A stretch of 64,000 nt of DNA. Source: an uncultured Planctomycetia bacterium. GTDB taxonomy: Bacteria > Planctomycetota > UBA1135 > GCA-002686595. The notes beneath the pieces are model-generated. The model had not been told where the DNA came from and searched no databases. It saw nothing but the letters and a program-made list of their open reading frames with translations. The stretch is taken from positions 5,156 to 69,155 of the forward strand of contig CALKYE010000274.1 in the NCBI GenBank assembly GCA_938003765.1, read 5' to 3'. Shown piece after piece: positions 9,870 through 18,462 of this stretch. Every line of letters starts with the position of its first letter. Within the stretch, counting starts at the first letter, position 1. The position numbers and the translations under genes were made by a program.

Positions 9870-10778
9870 ATGCACCCCGCCTGGACCGAGATCAGCGTGC
9901 TCGCGCCGCTGGAATGGCACGAACTGGTCGCTGATGCGCTGGCGCTGGGGCCCTGCACTTCGGTGGCGTTCGGGCGCGCTTCCCTGGCCTCCGAGCCGGT
10001 TCCGCCGGGCTGGGACTGGGTTCGCACGTTCGTGATCGAGGGTCAGGACGACCCGGTCCTGCGCGCTCGCGTGGCCGAGCAGCTCCGCTCGCTGGCCGAG
10101 CGCGCCGGCGTCCCCGAACTGGCCGGTCTCGAGCCCCGCTTTCGAACCCTGCCGCCGGAGGACTACGCGAACTCGTGGCGCAAGAGCTGGAAAGCTCTTC
10201 GCGTCGCGCACTTCGCGATCACGCCCTACGACTGGCGCGGCCGCCTGCGCGAGGGCGACGTTCAACTGCTGCTCGAGCCCGGCGGCGCCTTCGGCACCGG
10301 ACGGCACGCCACCACCCGCGCGTGCCTCGCCGCCGTCGCGAAGCGCGTGCGGCCGGGGCAACGCATCCTCGACGCGGGCACGGGCAGCGGGATCTTGTGC
10401 GTTGCGGCGGCGCTGTGCGGCGCCGAGCACGCGCTGGGCTTCGACATCGATCCGGCCGCGCTGCCGTACATGCTCGAACTCGCCGAGCGCAACGGCGTGA
10501 GCGAGCGCTGCGAGTTTCGAGTGGGCGGCTTCGAGTGTCTGCGCGAAGACGAGCGCAACTTCGACGGCGTGCTCGCCAACATCTTCGCCGACCTGATCGC
10601 GCAGTACTCCGGCGAGCTGGCGGCGCGCATGGCGCCGGGAGCGTGGTTCGCGTTCTCCGGCTGCGTCGACACCAAGCGCGAACTCGTGCTGGACGCTCTC
10701 TCGCGCGCGGGCCTGGAACTCGAAGCGCGTCGCACGCGCGGTCGCTGGGACACCTTCGACGGCCGTCGTCCGCGCTGA
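9870..10778 (+). CDS. prmA: Ribosomal protein L11 methyltransferase
   Basis: 302 residues from the ATG at 9870. PrmA features: an N-terminal substrate-recognition domain starting with TEISVLAPLEWHE, the SWRKSWKALRV linker, then the SAM domain with EPGGAFGTGRHATT, motif I ILDAGTGSGILCVAAALCGA, the acidic GFDIDPAAL, and the catalytic loop FDGVLANIFADLI (N-I-x-A). It trimethylates several amino groups of ribosomal protein L11 in the cytoplasm. The open frame extends 46 codons upstream to 9732, but that part is unlike PrmA. A GC-rich hairpin at 10797-10814 lies just after the stop. Confidence 0.93.
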   Translation: MHPAWTEISVLAPLEWHELVADALALGPCTSVAFGRASLASEPVPPGWDWVRTFVIEGQDDPVLRARVAEQLRSLAERAGVPELAGLEPRFRTLPPEDYANSWRKSWKALRVAHFAITPYDWRGRLREGDVQLLLEPGGAFGTGRHATTRACLAAVAKRVRPGQRILDAGTGSGILCVAAALCGAEHALGFDIDPAALPYMLELAERNGVSERCEFRVGGFECLREDERNFDGVLANIFADLIAQYSGELAARMAPGAWFAFSGCVDTKRELVLDALSRAGLELEARRTRGRWDTFDGRRPR

Positions 10779-10796
10779 AGCGGTGTCGCCAGCGTT

Positions 10797-10814
10797 GGGC
10801 CGCGAGCGCGGCCC
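10797..10814 (+). terminator. GC-rich hairpin after prmA
   Basis: A perfect 7-bp stem (GGGCCGC / GCGGCCC) with a 4-base loop starts 18 bases after the prmA stop. No T-run follows, so it may be a weak or Rho-assisted terminator. Terminator function is inferred from position only. Confidence 0.4.
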
Positions 10815-10968
10815 GGGGAGGCTCCGCGCTGCGCTGAGCTGAGTTCGCGGGCCGCTCGCCCCCCTCGGCGTCGCCGTGATGCGCCGGCCCGCGCCGCCGC
10901 GGTCAATGCGTTTTCCTTCAAGACGCGCGCTCGCGGCGCTCGATCCAGCTGTGGAGGGTAGGCCACAC

Positions 10969-12009
10969 ATGATCGATTCACGGGGAGCGGCGCGCCGCGC
11001 TGTTGGTTCGTCGGCGTGCGCCGCGTTGTGCGCGGTGCTGTGCAGTTTCAGCGGGGTTGGCGCGTCGGCGGGGTCAGGCGGCTCCGCAGCGCCGCCGCTG
11101 GAGTGGAGCGTGTCGGCCGATGGCCGCCACCTCGCGGTCAGCACCTCGCGCGGACGCTCGAATCAGTACGACGCGTGGCTCGTCTCCGTCGGCGACGGCG
11201 TCGTGCGCGAGCTCGAGCAGGTCGAGCGCGCCGCGCCGCAACTGGAGTTCGACGACGCCGGTCGCCTGCGCATCTACACCGTCGACGCCGAGCGCGGCAC
11301 GCCCGCGCTGGTGTGGACCGATCCGACTTCGGGCGCGCTGCTCGAATCGACACGGGATCGCGCGCGCATCCGCGCGGAGCTCGATCCGCTCGAGTTCGGC
11401 TGGGCGCGTCTGGCGACCCGCCGCGTGGGGGACCGCACGGTGGCGCGACGGGTTGAATGGCCCGCGGAGCGCAAGAGCTTCGAGCTCGACTCCAAGCGCG
11501 ACGTCGAGCTGGCCGTAGCGGAGCTGGAAGGCGTCGTGTTCTTCACGCGCCGTGTCGGCGACCAGCTCCGACTTATTCGTCGCGACCTGCGCACCGAGGT
11601 CGAGCGCACGCTCGTCGCGGAAGGACGCGGCCTGTACTCCTGGCGTCCCTCGCGCGATGGTCGCGCTGTCGCGATCGCCGAGCGCGGCGGCGAGAGCCGC
11701 ATCCGCGTGATCGACGCCGAGAGCGGGAACCTGATCGCCGGCCCGTGGCTCGGCGAAGAGGTCGAGTGGGCGCCGGGCGAGAGCGCTCGTTGCTTGATCG
11801 TCTCGAGCGGCAAGCGGCGGCAGCTGATCGACATCCTGCTCGACAAGCAGCAGGAAGCCGGCGACTGGACGCGCGTGGAAGCGCTGAGCGACGGCTCGTA
11901 CGTGGTTCAGATCGAGCGCGACCTGGTGCTCCTCGACGCGAACCTGGGCGAACCGCGCGTGCTGTTCCAGGGAGCGAGCGTGGCGCCGTCGCCCACGCGC
12001 GAACAGTAA
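10969..12009 (+). CDS. Secreted propeller-like protein, first of a tandem pair
   Basis: 346 residues from the ATG at 10969, preceded by a GTGGAGGG ribosome-binding site. The first 35 residues form a signal peptide (AVGSSACAALCAVLCSFSGVGA). The mature part alternates short strands of the TolB/WD40-like type: EWSVSADGRHLAVST, PQLEFDDAGRLRIYTVD, SWRPSRDGRAVAIAERG, RIRVIDAESGNLI and EWAPGESARCLIVSS. This fits a beta-propeller of about six or seven blades. No catalytic residues are recognised. Its stop overlaps the start of the next, related gene (TAATG), so both are likely made together. Function unknown; location is periplasm or cell surface. Confidence 0.7.
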   Translation: MIDSRGAARRAVGSSACAALCAVLCSFSGVGASAGSGGSAAPPLEWSVSADGRHLAVSTSRGRSNQYDAWLVSVGDGVVRELEQVERAAPQLEFDDAGRLRIYTVDAERGTPALVWTDPTSGALLESTRDRARIRAELDPLEFGWARLATRRVGDRTVARRVEWPAERKSFELDSKRDVELAVAELEGVVFFTRRVGDQLRLIRRDLRTEVERTLVAEGRGLYSWRPSRDGRAVAIAERGGESRIRVIDAESGNLIAGPWLGEEVEWAPGESARCLIVSSGKRRQLIDILLDKQQEAGDWTRVEALSDGSYVVQIERDLVLLDANLGEPRVLFQGASVAPSPTREQ

Positions 12010-13088
12010 TGCAGTCACGCGAGCGCAACATCGCCGCGGCCGCTGGAATCGCCGCCGTCGCGACCTCGCTGATCCTGGCGGGCGTCGTGCTGGTCGATCC
12101 GGCCGGGCGCGGCGCCGGAAACGTCACCGCGCCGTCGCCGTCGTCGCAGTCCGCCGCCGAGCGTCCGGTCGATCCGAACGATCCGCTCGCCGTGCTCGTC
12201 GCGGCGGAGCCGTCGAGCGACGGACGCTGGCTGCTGCTGGCGCTCGATTTCGAGCGCGTCGCCGGTCTGCAGTCGCTGTACCTGGCGTCGCTCGTCGACG
12301 GCCGACTGCGACACGTGGCCGAGGGCGTGCTGACACCGCAGCCGTGGGACGGAGAGCTGCTGTGCTACGTCGATCGCTCGGCCGCCGCGCCGCGCGCCGT
12401 GTGGATCGATCCGCAGTCGCTCGCTCTCGTTCGCAACGCGCCGGCTGGCGAACTCGCGCGCGCGGAGAGCCCGTTGCTCGGGCCCCGCTGGGCGCGGCGC
12501 TCGCAGACGAGGCGCGCCGAGGGCGGGTACGTCGAGCGCATCGAGTGGCGCGGCCGCGACCAAGTGCTCGAACTCGAAGCGCTGTCGCTGTTCGACATCG
12601 AGCTCAGCGCGCGACCGGGCGAGGTCTTCCGGCTCGTGCGCGGCGAGCGCTCGCGGTCGCTCGAGCGCCATCGCCTCGACGAACCCGGCGCGCCGGTCAC
12701 GCTGGTCGAGTCGGAACACCTCGCGCAGTTCCGGGTCTCGCCCGACGGTCTCAAGGTGCTCGTGAGCGAGCGCAAGGACGGCCGCATCAGCTTCAGCGTG
12801 CGCGAGTCGGCGAACGGCGCCGAGTCAGCAGGTCCGTGGAGCGATGAGCGGCTCGACGCGAACTGGCTGGCGCGAGCGGGGAGTCGCTACCTGATCGTGT
12901 CGGTGGCCAATCGCCATCGACTGGTGGACCTCGACTCGGGTCGCGAGGTCGAACTGGGCGAGCACCCTTCGTCCGCGCTCGATGTGCGCGTGCTCGCCGA
13001 CGAGCGCATCCTGCTGCGCAGCGAGCACCGCGTGGAACTGCTCTCGCCCGAAGGCGCGCCAGGGCTGACGCTGTTCCCTCCGCGCTGA
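12009..13088 (+). CDS. Membrane-anchored propeller-like protein, second of the tandem pair
   Basis: 359 residues starting at the ATG in TAATG that overlaps the previous stop. A membrane anchor or signal peptide covers residues 8-30 (AAAAGIAAVATSLILAGVVLV), followed by a Ser/Pro linker. The body has the same layout as the preceding protein: EPSSDGRWLLLALDFERVAG, YLASLVDGRL, QFRVSPDGLKVLVSERKDG, FSVRESANG, RYLIVSVANRHRLVDLDSG. The matching order of strands (SxDGR, then xVRRVEW/VERIEW, then SxDG, then RLVDLxSG/QLIDILLDK) indicates that the pair arose by duplication. Function unknown. Confidence 0.68.
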   Translation: MQSRERNIAAAAGIAAVATSLILAGVVLVDPAGRGAGNVTAPSPSSQSAAERPVDPNDPLAVLVAAEPSSDGRWLLLALDFERVAGLQSLYLASLVDGRLRHVAEGVLTPQPWDGELLCYVDRSAAAPRAVWIDPQSLALVRNAPAGELARAESPLLGPRWARRSQTRRAEGGYVERIEWRGRDQVLELEALSLFDIELSARPGEVFRLVRGERSRSLERHRLDEPGAPVTLVESEHLAQFRVSPDGLKVLVSERKDGRISFSVRESANGAESAGPWSDERLDANWLARAGSRYLIVSVANRHRLVDLDSGREVELGEHPSSALDVRVLADERILLRSEHRVELLSPEGAPGLTLFPPR

Positions 13089-13104
13089 GCCGACGCGCTC
13101 TGGT

Positions 13105-14310
13105 TCAGCGCCGTGCTGCGCCGCGAGCGAGGGCTTGCGCGCGCAGCGGATGCTTCTCGAGGAACGCTGAGAGGCGCGCCATCGCGCCGCGGATCTTCTC
13201 CAGCGAGAGCGCGTACGACAGGCGCACGTGCGTGTCGACGCCGAAGGCCGTGCCGGGAACCAGCGCCAGATTGTGCTGCTCGAGCAGGTCCTCGCAGAAG
13301 CCGCGCGTGCCGCGCTCGTCGAGGTAGGCGCGAACGTCCGGGAACGCGTAGAACGCGCCGCGGGGCCAGGGCGTGCTCAAGCCCATCTCGCGCAGCGCGT
13401 CGACCAGCACTCGGCGGCGAGCGTCGAACTGCGCCGCCATCGACGCGACCTCCGGCGGCTCCTGACCGATCAGCGCCGCGAGGTAGGCCTCTTGCGAGAC
13501 CGCGTTGGGAGCGCCGACGAGGTGCGAGTGCAGTCGCTCGATGCCGCTGATCACCTCGCGCGGTCCGGCCGCGAAGCCGATGCGATAGCCGGTCATCGCG
13601 TACGACTTGCTGGCGCCGTCGAGCACCACCGTACGCGCGCGCGCAGCGGGCGAAACGGTGACGGGACTCGCGAAGGGTTCACCTTCGTAGACCAGGCGCT
13701 GGTAGATCTCGTCGGACAGCAGCCACAGGCCGTGGCGCTCGCACAACTCGACCAGTCGCCGCACTTCGTCCGCGGTCCAGACGTAGCCGGTCGGGTTGCT
13801 CGGGCTGTTGAGCAGCACGCACTTGGTCTTGCGCGTGATCGCGCGCTCGATGGCGTCGAAGTCGGGGCCGCAGTCCTCGCGCGAAGGAACGTCGATCGGC
13901 GCGCCGCCGGCGATGCGAACGATCTCGACGTAGCTGACCCACGCCGGCAGCAGGAGCAGCACTTCGTCGCCGGGATCGACCAGCGAGAGCACGGCGCCGC
14001 TCAGCGCGTGCTTGGTGCTGTGGCACACGCACACCTCTTCGGGCGCGTACTCCACCTTGCGGACGCGTCCGACGTGATCGGCGATGGCCTTGCGCAGCGC
14101 GCGCGCGCCGGCGGCGGGCGTGTACCGAACGTCGCCTGAGCGCACCTTGCGGCACGCCGCCTCTTGAACGCTCGCGGGCGCCGGGAAGTCGGGCTCGCCG
14201 ACGGACATGTTGATCACGTCGCGTCCCGCGTCGACCAGCGCCTTGGCGCGGGCGTCGAGGGCGAGGGTGACCGACAGGGAGACCGCTTGCGCGCGCTTGG
14301 AGAGACTCAT
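13105..14310 (-). CDS. Class I pyridoxal-phosphate aminotransferase (aspartate aminotransferase-like)
   Basis: 401 residues from the ATG at 14310; an upstream extension to 14493 is non-homologous. Subgroup Igamma features: VINMSVGEPDFPAPASV, RYTPAAGARALRKAIA, LLPAWVSYVEIVRIAGG, NSPSNPTGYVW, the PLP-phosphate and Asp motif LLSDEIYQRLVY, the Schiff-base lysine in DGASKSYAMTGYRIGF, and the C-terminal arginine in HVRLSYALS. It transfers an amino group between aspartate (or a related amino acid) and 2-oxoglutarate in the cytoplasm. Some members of this subgroup also act on prephenate or other acids, so the exact substrate is open. It is convergent with the propeller pair, only 16 bases away. Confidence 0.92.
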   Translation of the reverse strand: MSLSKRAQAVSLSVTLALDARAKALVDAGRDVINMSVGEPDFPAPASVQEAACRKVRSGDVRYTPAAGARALRKAIADHVGRVRKVEYAPEEVCVCHSTKHALSGAVLSLVDPGDEVLLLLPAWVSYVEIVRIAGGAPIDVPSREDCGPDFDAIERAITRKTKCVLLNSPSNPTGYVWTADEVRRLVELCERHGLWLLSDEIYQRLVYEGEPFASPVTVSPAARARTVVLDGASKSYAMTGYRIGFAAGPREVISGIERLHSHLVGAPNAVSQEAYLAALIGQEPPEVASMAAQFDARRRVLVDALREMGLSTPWPRGAFYAFPDVRAYLDERGTRGFCEDLLEQHNLALVPGTAFGVDTHVRLSYALSLEKIRGAMARLSAFLEKHPLRAQALARGAARR

Positions 14311-14491
14311 GGCGGGCAGAGAAACTACCGCCTGCGCCGCGATTTTTCGCTGCCCACCGCCTCTGGAGCCCATGGCGCGGGGGCCGCACCGGGAATTCTT
14401 GCGCTGCCGAGGCGTCTGCGCGCGCGGTGGAAAAAGCTGCGCCAGCGCGTCACCGTAGCGCGGTTCCGTCGACCCCCGTGCTCCGTCCAAC

Positions 14492-16534
14492 ATGGCGCTC
14501 CGCTCACGCTTCCTGCGAGTCTCCCTGATCGTCGGGGGCGTTCTGGCCTTCGCCGGCTACTTCGCGTTCTCCACGTTCTTCTTCAGCCCGACCGAGAGCG
14601 ACTACCCCGCCGACGTCTCGACGCTCGTTCCGCGGGACGTGGACTTCTTCCTGGCCAAGTCGCGCGTGCGCGCCCTGTTCGGCAAGCCGCCGCGGCTGGC
14701 GGCGCAAGACGAGATCGACAAGACCGCCGCGTGGCAGACCTGGATCGCGTCGCCGGAGTACGCGGCGCTGGATTCCCAGCACCAGATCGAGCAACAGCTC
14801 GAACGCGTGCGCGCGGAGCTCTCGGCGCTGCCCATCGACCCGCTGGCGGCCTTCGCCGCCCGCGACATCGCGATCGCTGGCTACTTCCGCGGCGCCACGC
14901 TCGAGAGCGCCGACTGGGCCTGCTACGCCCGCGCGAACTGGATGGGGAAGTTCGCCGCGTCGGCGCTGGCGCACCCGCGCCTGTTCCAACTCGACCAGCG
15001 CGGGCTGACGGTGGAGTCGTCCGGCGACGTGCTCACTTTGTCCGGTTCGCAACTCGCTCGCCCGCTGCACGTCGCGCGCGTCGCCGACGTGGTCATCGCG
15101 GGCACGCAGCGCGAACTCGTCGCGCGCGCGCTCGAGCTCAATGCGCGCGGCGGACAGGAGTCCTTCGGACTCAGCGCACGCTACAGCGACTTCGTTCAAG
15201 CTCCGCGGCGCGGCGCCTCGGGGGAAGAACTCGTGTCGCTGCGCGACGCGATCGAGTTCAGCGTCGACTGGCGCGCGGCGATGGAGAAGCTCGGGCTCAG
15301 CGGTCGCTGGCCGCCCGCGGACGCGTTCGAACTCGGGACGCGGCTCTCGGCCAAGCTGTTCCAACTCGGCTCGATCCGCACGCTCACCGGCGTGCTCGGG
15401 TTCGACTCGGGGTTGGTCCTGCGTGCGCACGCCGACCTGTCCGTCGAAGTGCTCACTCCGATTCAGAAGAGCCTGTACCGCATCGCCGGGCGCGACACGC
15501 AGCGCGTCGTCGACGAGCTGGCGTTCATCGCGCCGCCCGACGTGCACTCCATGGGGCACCTGGAGGTCAACCTCGGGGAGTTCCTGACCGAGGTCTACCA
15601 GTCGCTCGAGCCCGCCGAGCGACAGTTGCTCGACGACACGCTGCGCGGCACGGGCCAGTTCACCGGCGCGGGCGCGTTGATCGACGAGCTCGAAGCGCTG
15701 TTCAAGGGACGCATCGGCTGGATCGTGCGCGACAACGACTTCCCCTACAACGCCGAGAAGGATCCGCCGAACGACGGCGCGATCGTGCCCGCGTTCGCGC
15801 TGGTGCTGTGGACGGAGAACTCCGACAAGGCCCACCGCCGCATCCAGCAGTTGCAGCAACTGGTCAGCGACAATCAGGCGCGCTTCGGCCTGCGCGGCCG
15901 CACTGGACAGCGAGCCGTGTTCACCAACGTGCTCAAGGGCGGCAACGAAGTGTGGGAGTTCTGGGCGCCGACGATCCCGGGCACCGGACACATCGCCGTG
16001 TCGCGCAACGGCGACATGTACTTCATCTCCAACACCTACGCGCTGCTCAACGACCTCCTGCGCCGCTTCAGTCGCGAAGAGAAGGTGCGGCGCTTGTCGG
16101 AGCGGCCCGACTTCGCGCAAGTCGTTTCCGAGGGGCGCGCGTCGTCGAATCTGATGACCTGGTTCGACCCGCGCGCGCTGGCGAAGATGGCGCGCCGCCT
16201 CGCGGAGCAGAATGCGCTCGACGAGGTCAAGTCGCGCATCAACTGGGATCGCGAGCGGATGCTGGCCGAGGATGCGGTGCTCCGCGAGAGCTTCCCCGGC
16301 AAGGTGCGGGGCCAGTTGGACCAGGCGACGCAGGCGCAAGTCGACGCGCTCGTCGCGCCCCGGTTGAGCGAAATCGAGAGCCGCCTGTTGCGCGAGCAGG
16401 TCCCCGCGTTGCGCGCCGAGATGGACCGGCGCATCACCTACTTGGAAGCCTGCTCGGGGGCCTTCTTGACCCTGGTGCTCGATCCCAAGTCGATCGACCT
16501 CTCGCTGTCCGCGATCGTCCCGCTCGACAAGTGA
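14492..16534 (+). CDS. Large membrane-anchored protein of unknown function
   Basis: 680 residues. A transmembrane helix at about residues 9-31 (VSLIVGGVLAFAGYFAFSTFFF) anchors a long exported domain. The exported part mixes helices and strands, with WVPAEDV-like features absent; residues 320-480 contain a VRDNDFPYNAEKDPPNDGAI loop and a short Gln-rich helix RRIQQLQQLVSDN. No family is recognised and no catalytic motif is seen. The layout (single N-terminal anchor, DUF3352-like mix of VPRDVDFFLAKS and repeated FxxVLWTENSDKA segments) could suggest a DUF3352-type exported protein, but I cannot confirm it. It ends directly at the first 187-bp repeat next to tRNA-Leu. Confidence 0.6.
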   Translation: MALRSRFLRVSLIVGGVLAFAGYFAFSTFFFSPTESDYPADVSTLVPRDVDFFLAKSRVRALFGKPPRLAAQDEIDKTAAWQTWIASPEYAALDSQHQIEQQLERVRAELSALPIDPLAAFAARDIAIAGYFRGATLESADWACYARANWMGKFAASALAHPRLFQLDQRGLTVESSGDVLTLSGSQLARPLHVARVADVVIAGTQRELVARALELNARGGQESFGLSARYSDFVQAPRRGASGEELVSLRDAIEFSVDWRAAMEKLGLSGRWPPADAFELGTRLSAKLFQLGSIRTLTGVLGFDSGLVLRAHADLSVEVLTPIQKSLYRIAGRDTQRVVDELAFIAPPDVHSMGHLEVNLGEFLTEVYQSLEPAERQLLDDTLRGTGQFTGAGALIDELEALFKGRIGWIVRDNDFPYNAEKDPPNDGAIVPAFALVLWTENSDKAHRRIQQLQQLVSDNQARFGLRGRTGQRAVFTNVLKGGNEVWEFWAPTIPGTGHIAVSRNGDMYFISNTYALLNDLLRRFSREEKVRRLSERPDFAQVVSEGRASSNLMTWFDPRALAKMARRLAEQNALDEVKSRINWDRERMLAEDAVLRESFPGKVRGQLDQATQAQVDALVAPRLSEIESRLLREQVPALRAEMDRRITYLEACSGAFLTLVLDPKSIDLSLSAIVPLDK

Positions 16535-16970
16535 GCGTGCGGCGCGTCCGCTGCGTTCAGCATGCGGAGAGTGGCGCCCTCGAGTGGATTCGAACCGGTA
16601 AGCCCCGACTTCGCGCGGCTCGGCGCGCGGAGGGACGACGACGCCTTGGCGTCGTTGTCAGGGGATCCCGCGGGCAGCGCTTGCCGCTGCACGCGCCTGG
16701 TGGTTCGGCGTGGAACGCGATGCGTGCGGCGCGTCCGCTGCGTTCAGCATGCGGAGAGTGGCGCCCTCGAGTGGATTCGAACCGGTAAGCCCCGACTTCG
16801 CGCGGCTCGGCGCGCGGAGGGACGACGACGCCTTGGCGTCGTTGTCAGGGGATCCCGCGGGCAGCGCTTGCCGCTGCACGCGCCTGGTGGTTCGGCGTGG
16901 AACGCGTTGCGTGCAGCGCGTCCGCTGCGTTCAGCATGCGGAGAGTGGTGCCCTCGAGTGGATTCGAACC
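16535..16970. repeat. 187-bp tandem direct repeat carrying tRNA-Leu 3' ends
   Basis: Two complete units (16535-16721 and 16722-16908) differ at only one position that I can see, near their right ends. A third, partial unit (16909-16970, 62 bases) has two changes and runs into the intact tRNA-Leu gene. Each unit contains the final 25 nt of that tRNA on the minus strand, including CCA: 16572-16596, 16759-16783 and, in the real gene, 16946-16970. Homology to the tRNA stops inside the T arm. In units 1 and 2 the discriminator base is G in place of A. Each unit also has a strong hairpin (16634-16659 and 16821-16846). The near identity suggests a very recent amplification. Confidence 0.9.
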
Positions 16971-17030
16971 ACCACGGTGTTACCCGCCAGCACCTCAAGC
17001 TGGTGCGTCTGCCAATTCCGCCACGAGGGC
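16946..17030 (-). tRNA. tRNA-Leu (anticodon GAG)
   Basis: 85 nt including an encoded CCA. The acceptor stem pairs GCCCTCG with CGAGGGC, followed by discriminator A. The D arm is TGGCGGAATTGGCAGACGCA, the anticodon stem-loop is CCAGC-TTGAGGT-GCTGG (anticodon GAG at plus-strand 16994-16996), the variable arm is long (CGGGTAACACCG) as in class II tRNAs, and the T arm contains GGTTCGAATCC. The GAG anticodon reads CUC and CUU leucine codons. Folding was done by eye. Confidence 0.95.
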
Positions 17031-17247
17031 ACCTGATCGGGATCTGCGAGGGGCCTTGGTCAGACGTCGGGCGGGCCCACTCGCTCCACTTCGAAGCGCG
17101 CGCGCCGAGGCGCCCGCACGTTCAAAGGGGCGGGGAGTCTAGCAGCCGCGACCTTGCGCGCAAGACCCACTGCAGCGACGTATTGGAGCCCCGCGTTGCG
17201 CGCGCTAGGGTCTTTCGCCCGCGGTTTCGCGGAGCCAAAGCCAAGCC

Positions 17248-18441
17248 ATGGGCGGACTTCGCGGAAACATCGTCATCGGGCAGTCGGGCGGACCGACCCA
17301 CGTCATCAATCAGTCGCTGGTCGGCATCGTCGAAGCCGCTCGATCGGCGGTGAGCGGGCGCGTGCTCGGCGCCGTCCACGGCATCAAGGGTGTGCTCGAG
17401 GAGCGCCTGGTCGACCTCGGGCGCGAGTCGAACGAGACGCTCGAGGCGGTTGCTCTGACGCCCGGCGCTGCGCTGCGATCGGTTCGAAAGAAGCCGTCGC
17501 GCGAGGAGTGCGAGCGCGCGCTCGAGGTGTTCGCGAAGCACGACGTGCGCTGCTTCTTCTACATCGGCGGCAACGATTCCGCGGAGACGGCGCACCTGTT
17601 GAACGAACTCGCGGTCGCTGCGGGCTACGACCTGCGCCTGTTCCACGTCCCCAAGACGATCGACAACGACCTGCGGGTGACCGACCACTGCCCGGGATAC
17701 GGATCCGCCGCGCGCTACGTCGCGCTGAGCTTCATCGGCGACAACGTCGACGTCCGGAGCCTGCCCGGCATCAAGCTCAACGTCGTGATGGGCCGCAACG
17801 CGGGCTGGCTGACCGCGTCGAGCGTGCTCGCGCGGCAGCACGAGGACGACGGCCCGCACCTGATCTACCTGCCGGAACGACCGTTCTCGATCGAGCGTTT
17901 CGCGTCGGACGTGGCTGCGGTTCAGCAGCGTCTGGGCCGCTGCATCTGCGCCATTTCGGAAGGCGTCCGCGGCGAAAGCGGCGAACTGATCGCTTCTTCG
18001 AAGGAAACCGATTCGCACGGCAACGTGCAGTTGTCCGGGAGCGGCGCGCTCGGAGATCGGCTCGCGGCGGCGCTCAAGTCGCGTCTGGGCGAGAAGCTGC
18101 GCGTGCGCGCCGACACGTTCGGCTACGCGCAACGCTCGTTCCCCGGCGCGGCGTCGTCCGTGGACGCGAGCGAAGCGCGAGCCGTCGGACGCGCGGCCGT
18201 GGAGTTCGCGCTCGCCGGCGACGCGCCGCACGGCTCCGTGGCGATCGTGCGCGCGTCGAACGCGCCCTACTCCGTGCGCTACGAGCGTGTCGAACTCCGG
18301 CTGGTGGCGCGCGACACGCGTCCTATGGAGGCGGAACTGATCCGCGGCGACAACGACGTCTCGAGCGCGTTCGTCGACTACGTGCGCCCCCTGGTGGGGG
18401 AGTTGCCTCGCGTGGCGCGACTCAGTGACTACCCGATCTGA
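17248..18441 (+). CDS. pfp: PPi-type 6-phosphofructokinase
   Basis: 397 residues. The PFK family is clear: GNIVIGQSGGPTHVINQSL at the N-terminus, YIGGNDSAETA near 105-115, PKTIDNDL near 136, PGYGSAARYVA, and MGRNAGWLTASS near 182. ATP-dependent PFKs have GGDGS at the phosphoryl-donor site; a residue other than Gly after the Asp, as in GGNDS here, together with the Lys in PKTIDND, points to pyrophosphate as donor. The reaction is fructose-6-phosphate + PPi to fructose-1,6-bisphosphate + Pi, reversible, in the cytoplasm. The donor is read from these residues and has not been tested. The membrane pyrophosphatase at 32912 uses the same PPi pool. Confidence 0.88.
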   Translation: MGGLRGNIVIGQSGGPTHVINQSLVGIVEAARSAVSGRVLGAVHGIKGVLEERLVDLGRESNETLEAVALTPGAALRSVRKKPSREECERALEVFAKHDVRCFFYIGGNDSAETAHLLNELAVAAGYDLRLFHVPKTIDNDLRVTDHCPGYGSAARYVALSFIGDNVDVRSLPGIKLNVVMGRNAGWLTASSVLARQHEDDGPHLIYLPERPFSIERFASDVAAVQQRLGRCICAISEGVRGESGELIASSKETDSHGNVQLSGSGALGDRLAAALKSRLGEKLRVRADTFGYAQRSFPGAASSVDASEARAVGRAAVEFALAGDAPHGSVAIVRASNAPYSVRYERVELRLVARDTRPMEAELIRGDNDVSSAFVDYVRPLVGELPRVARLSDYPI

Positions 18442-18462
18442 AGTGCAGTCAGCGCCATCACC

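Noticed and set aside
16535..16908. The 187-bp units as functional tRNA genes or small protein genes
   Set aside because: Only the last 25 nt of tRNA is present, the 5' half of the T stem is lost, and there is no D or anticodon arm. The frames across the repeats have no support.
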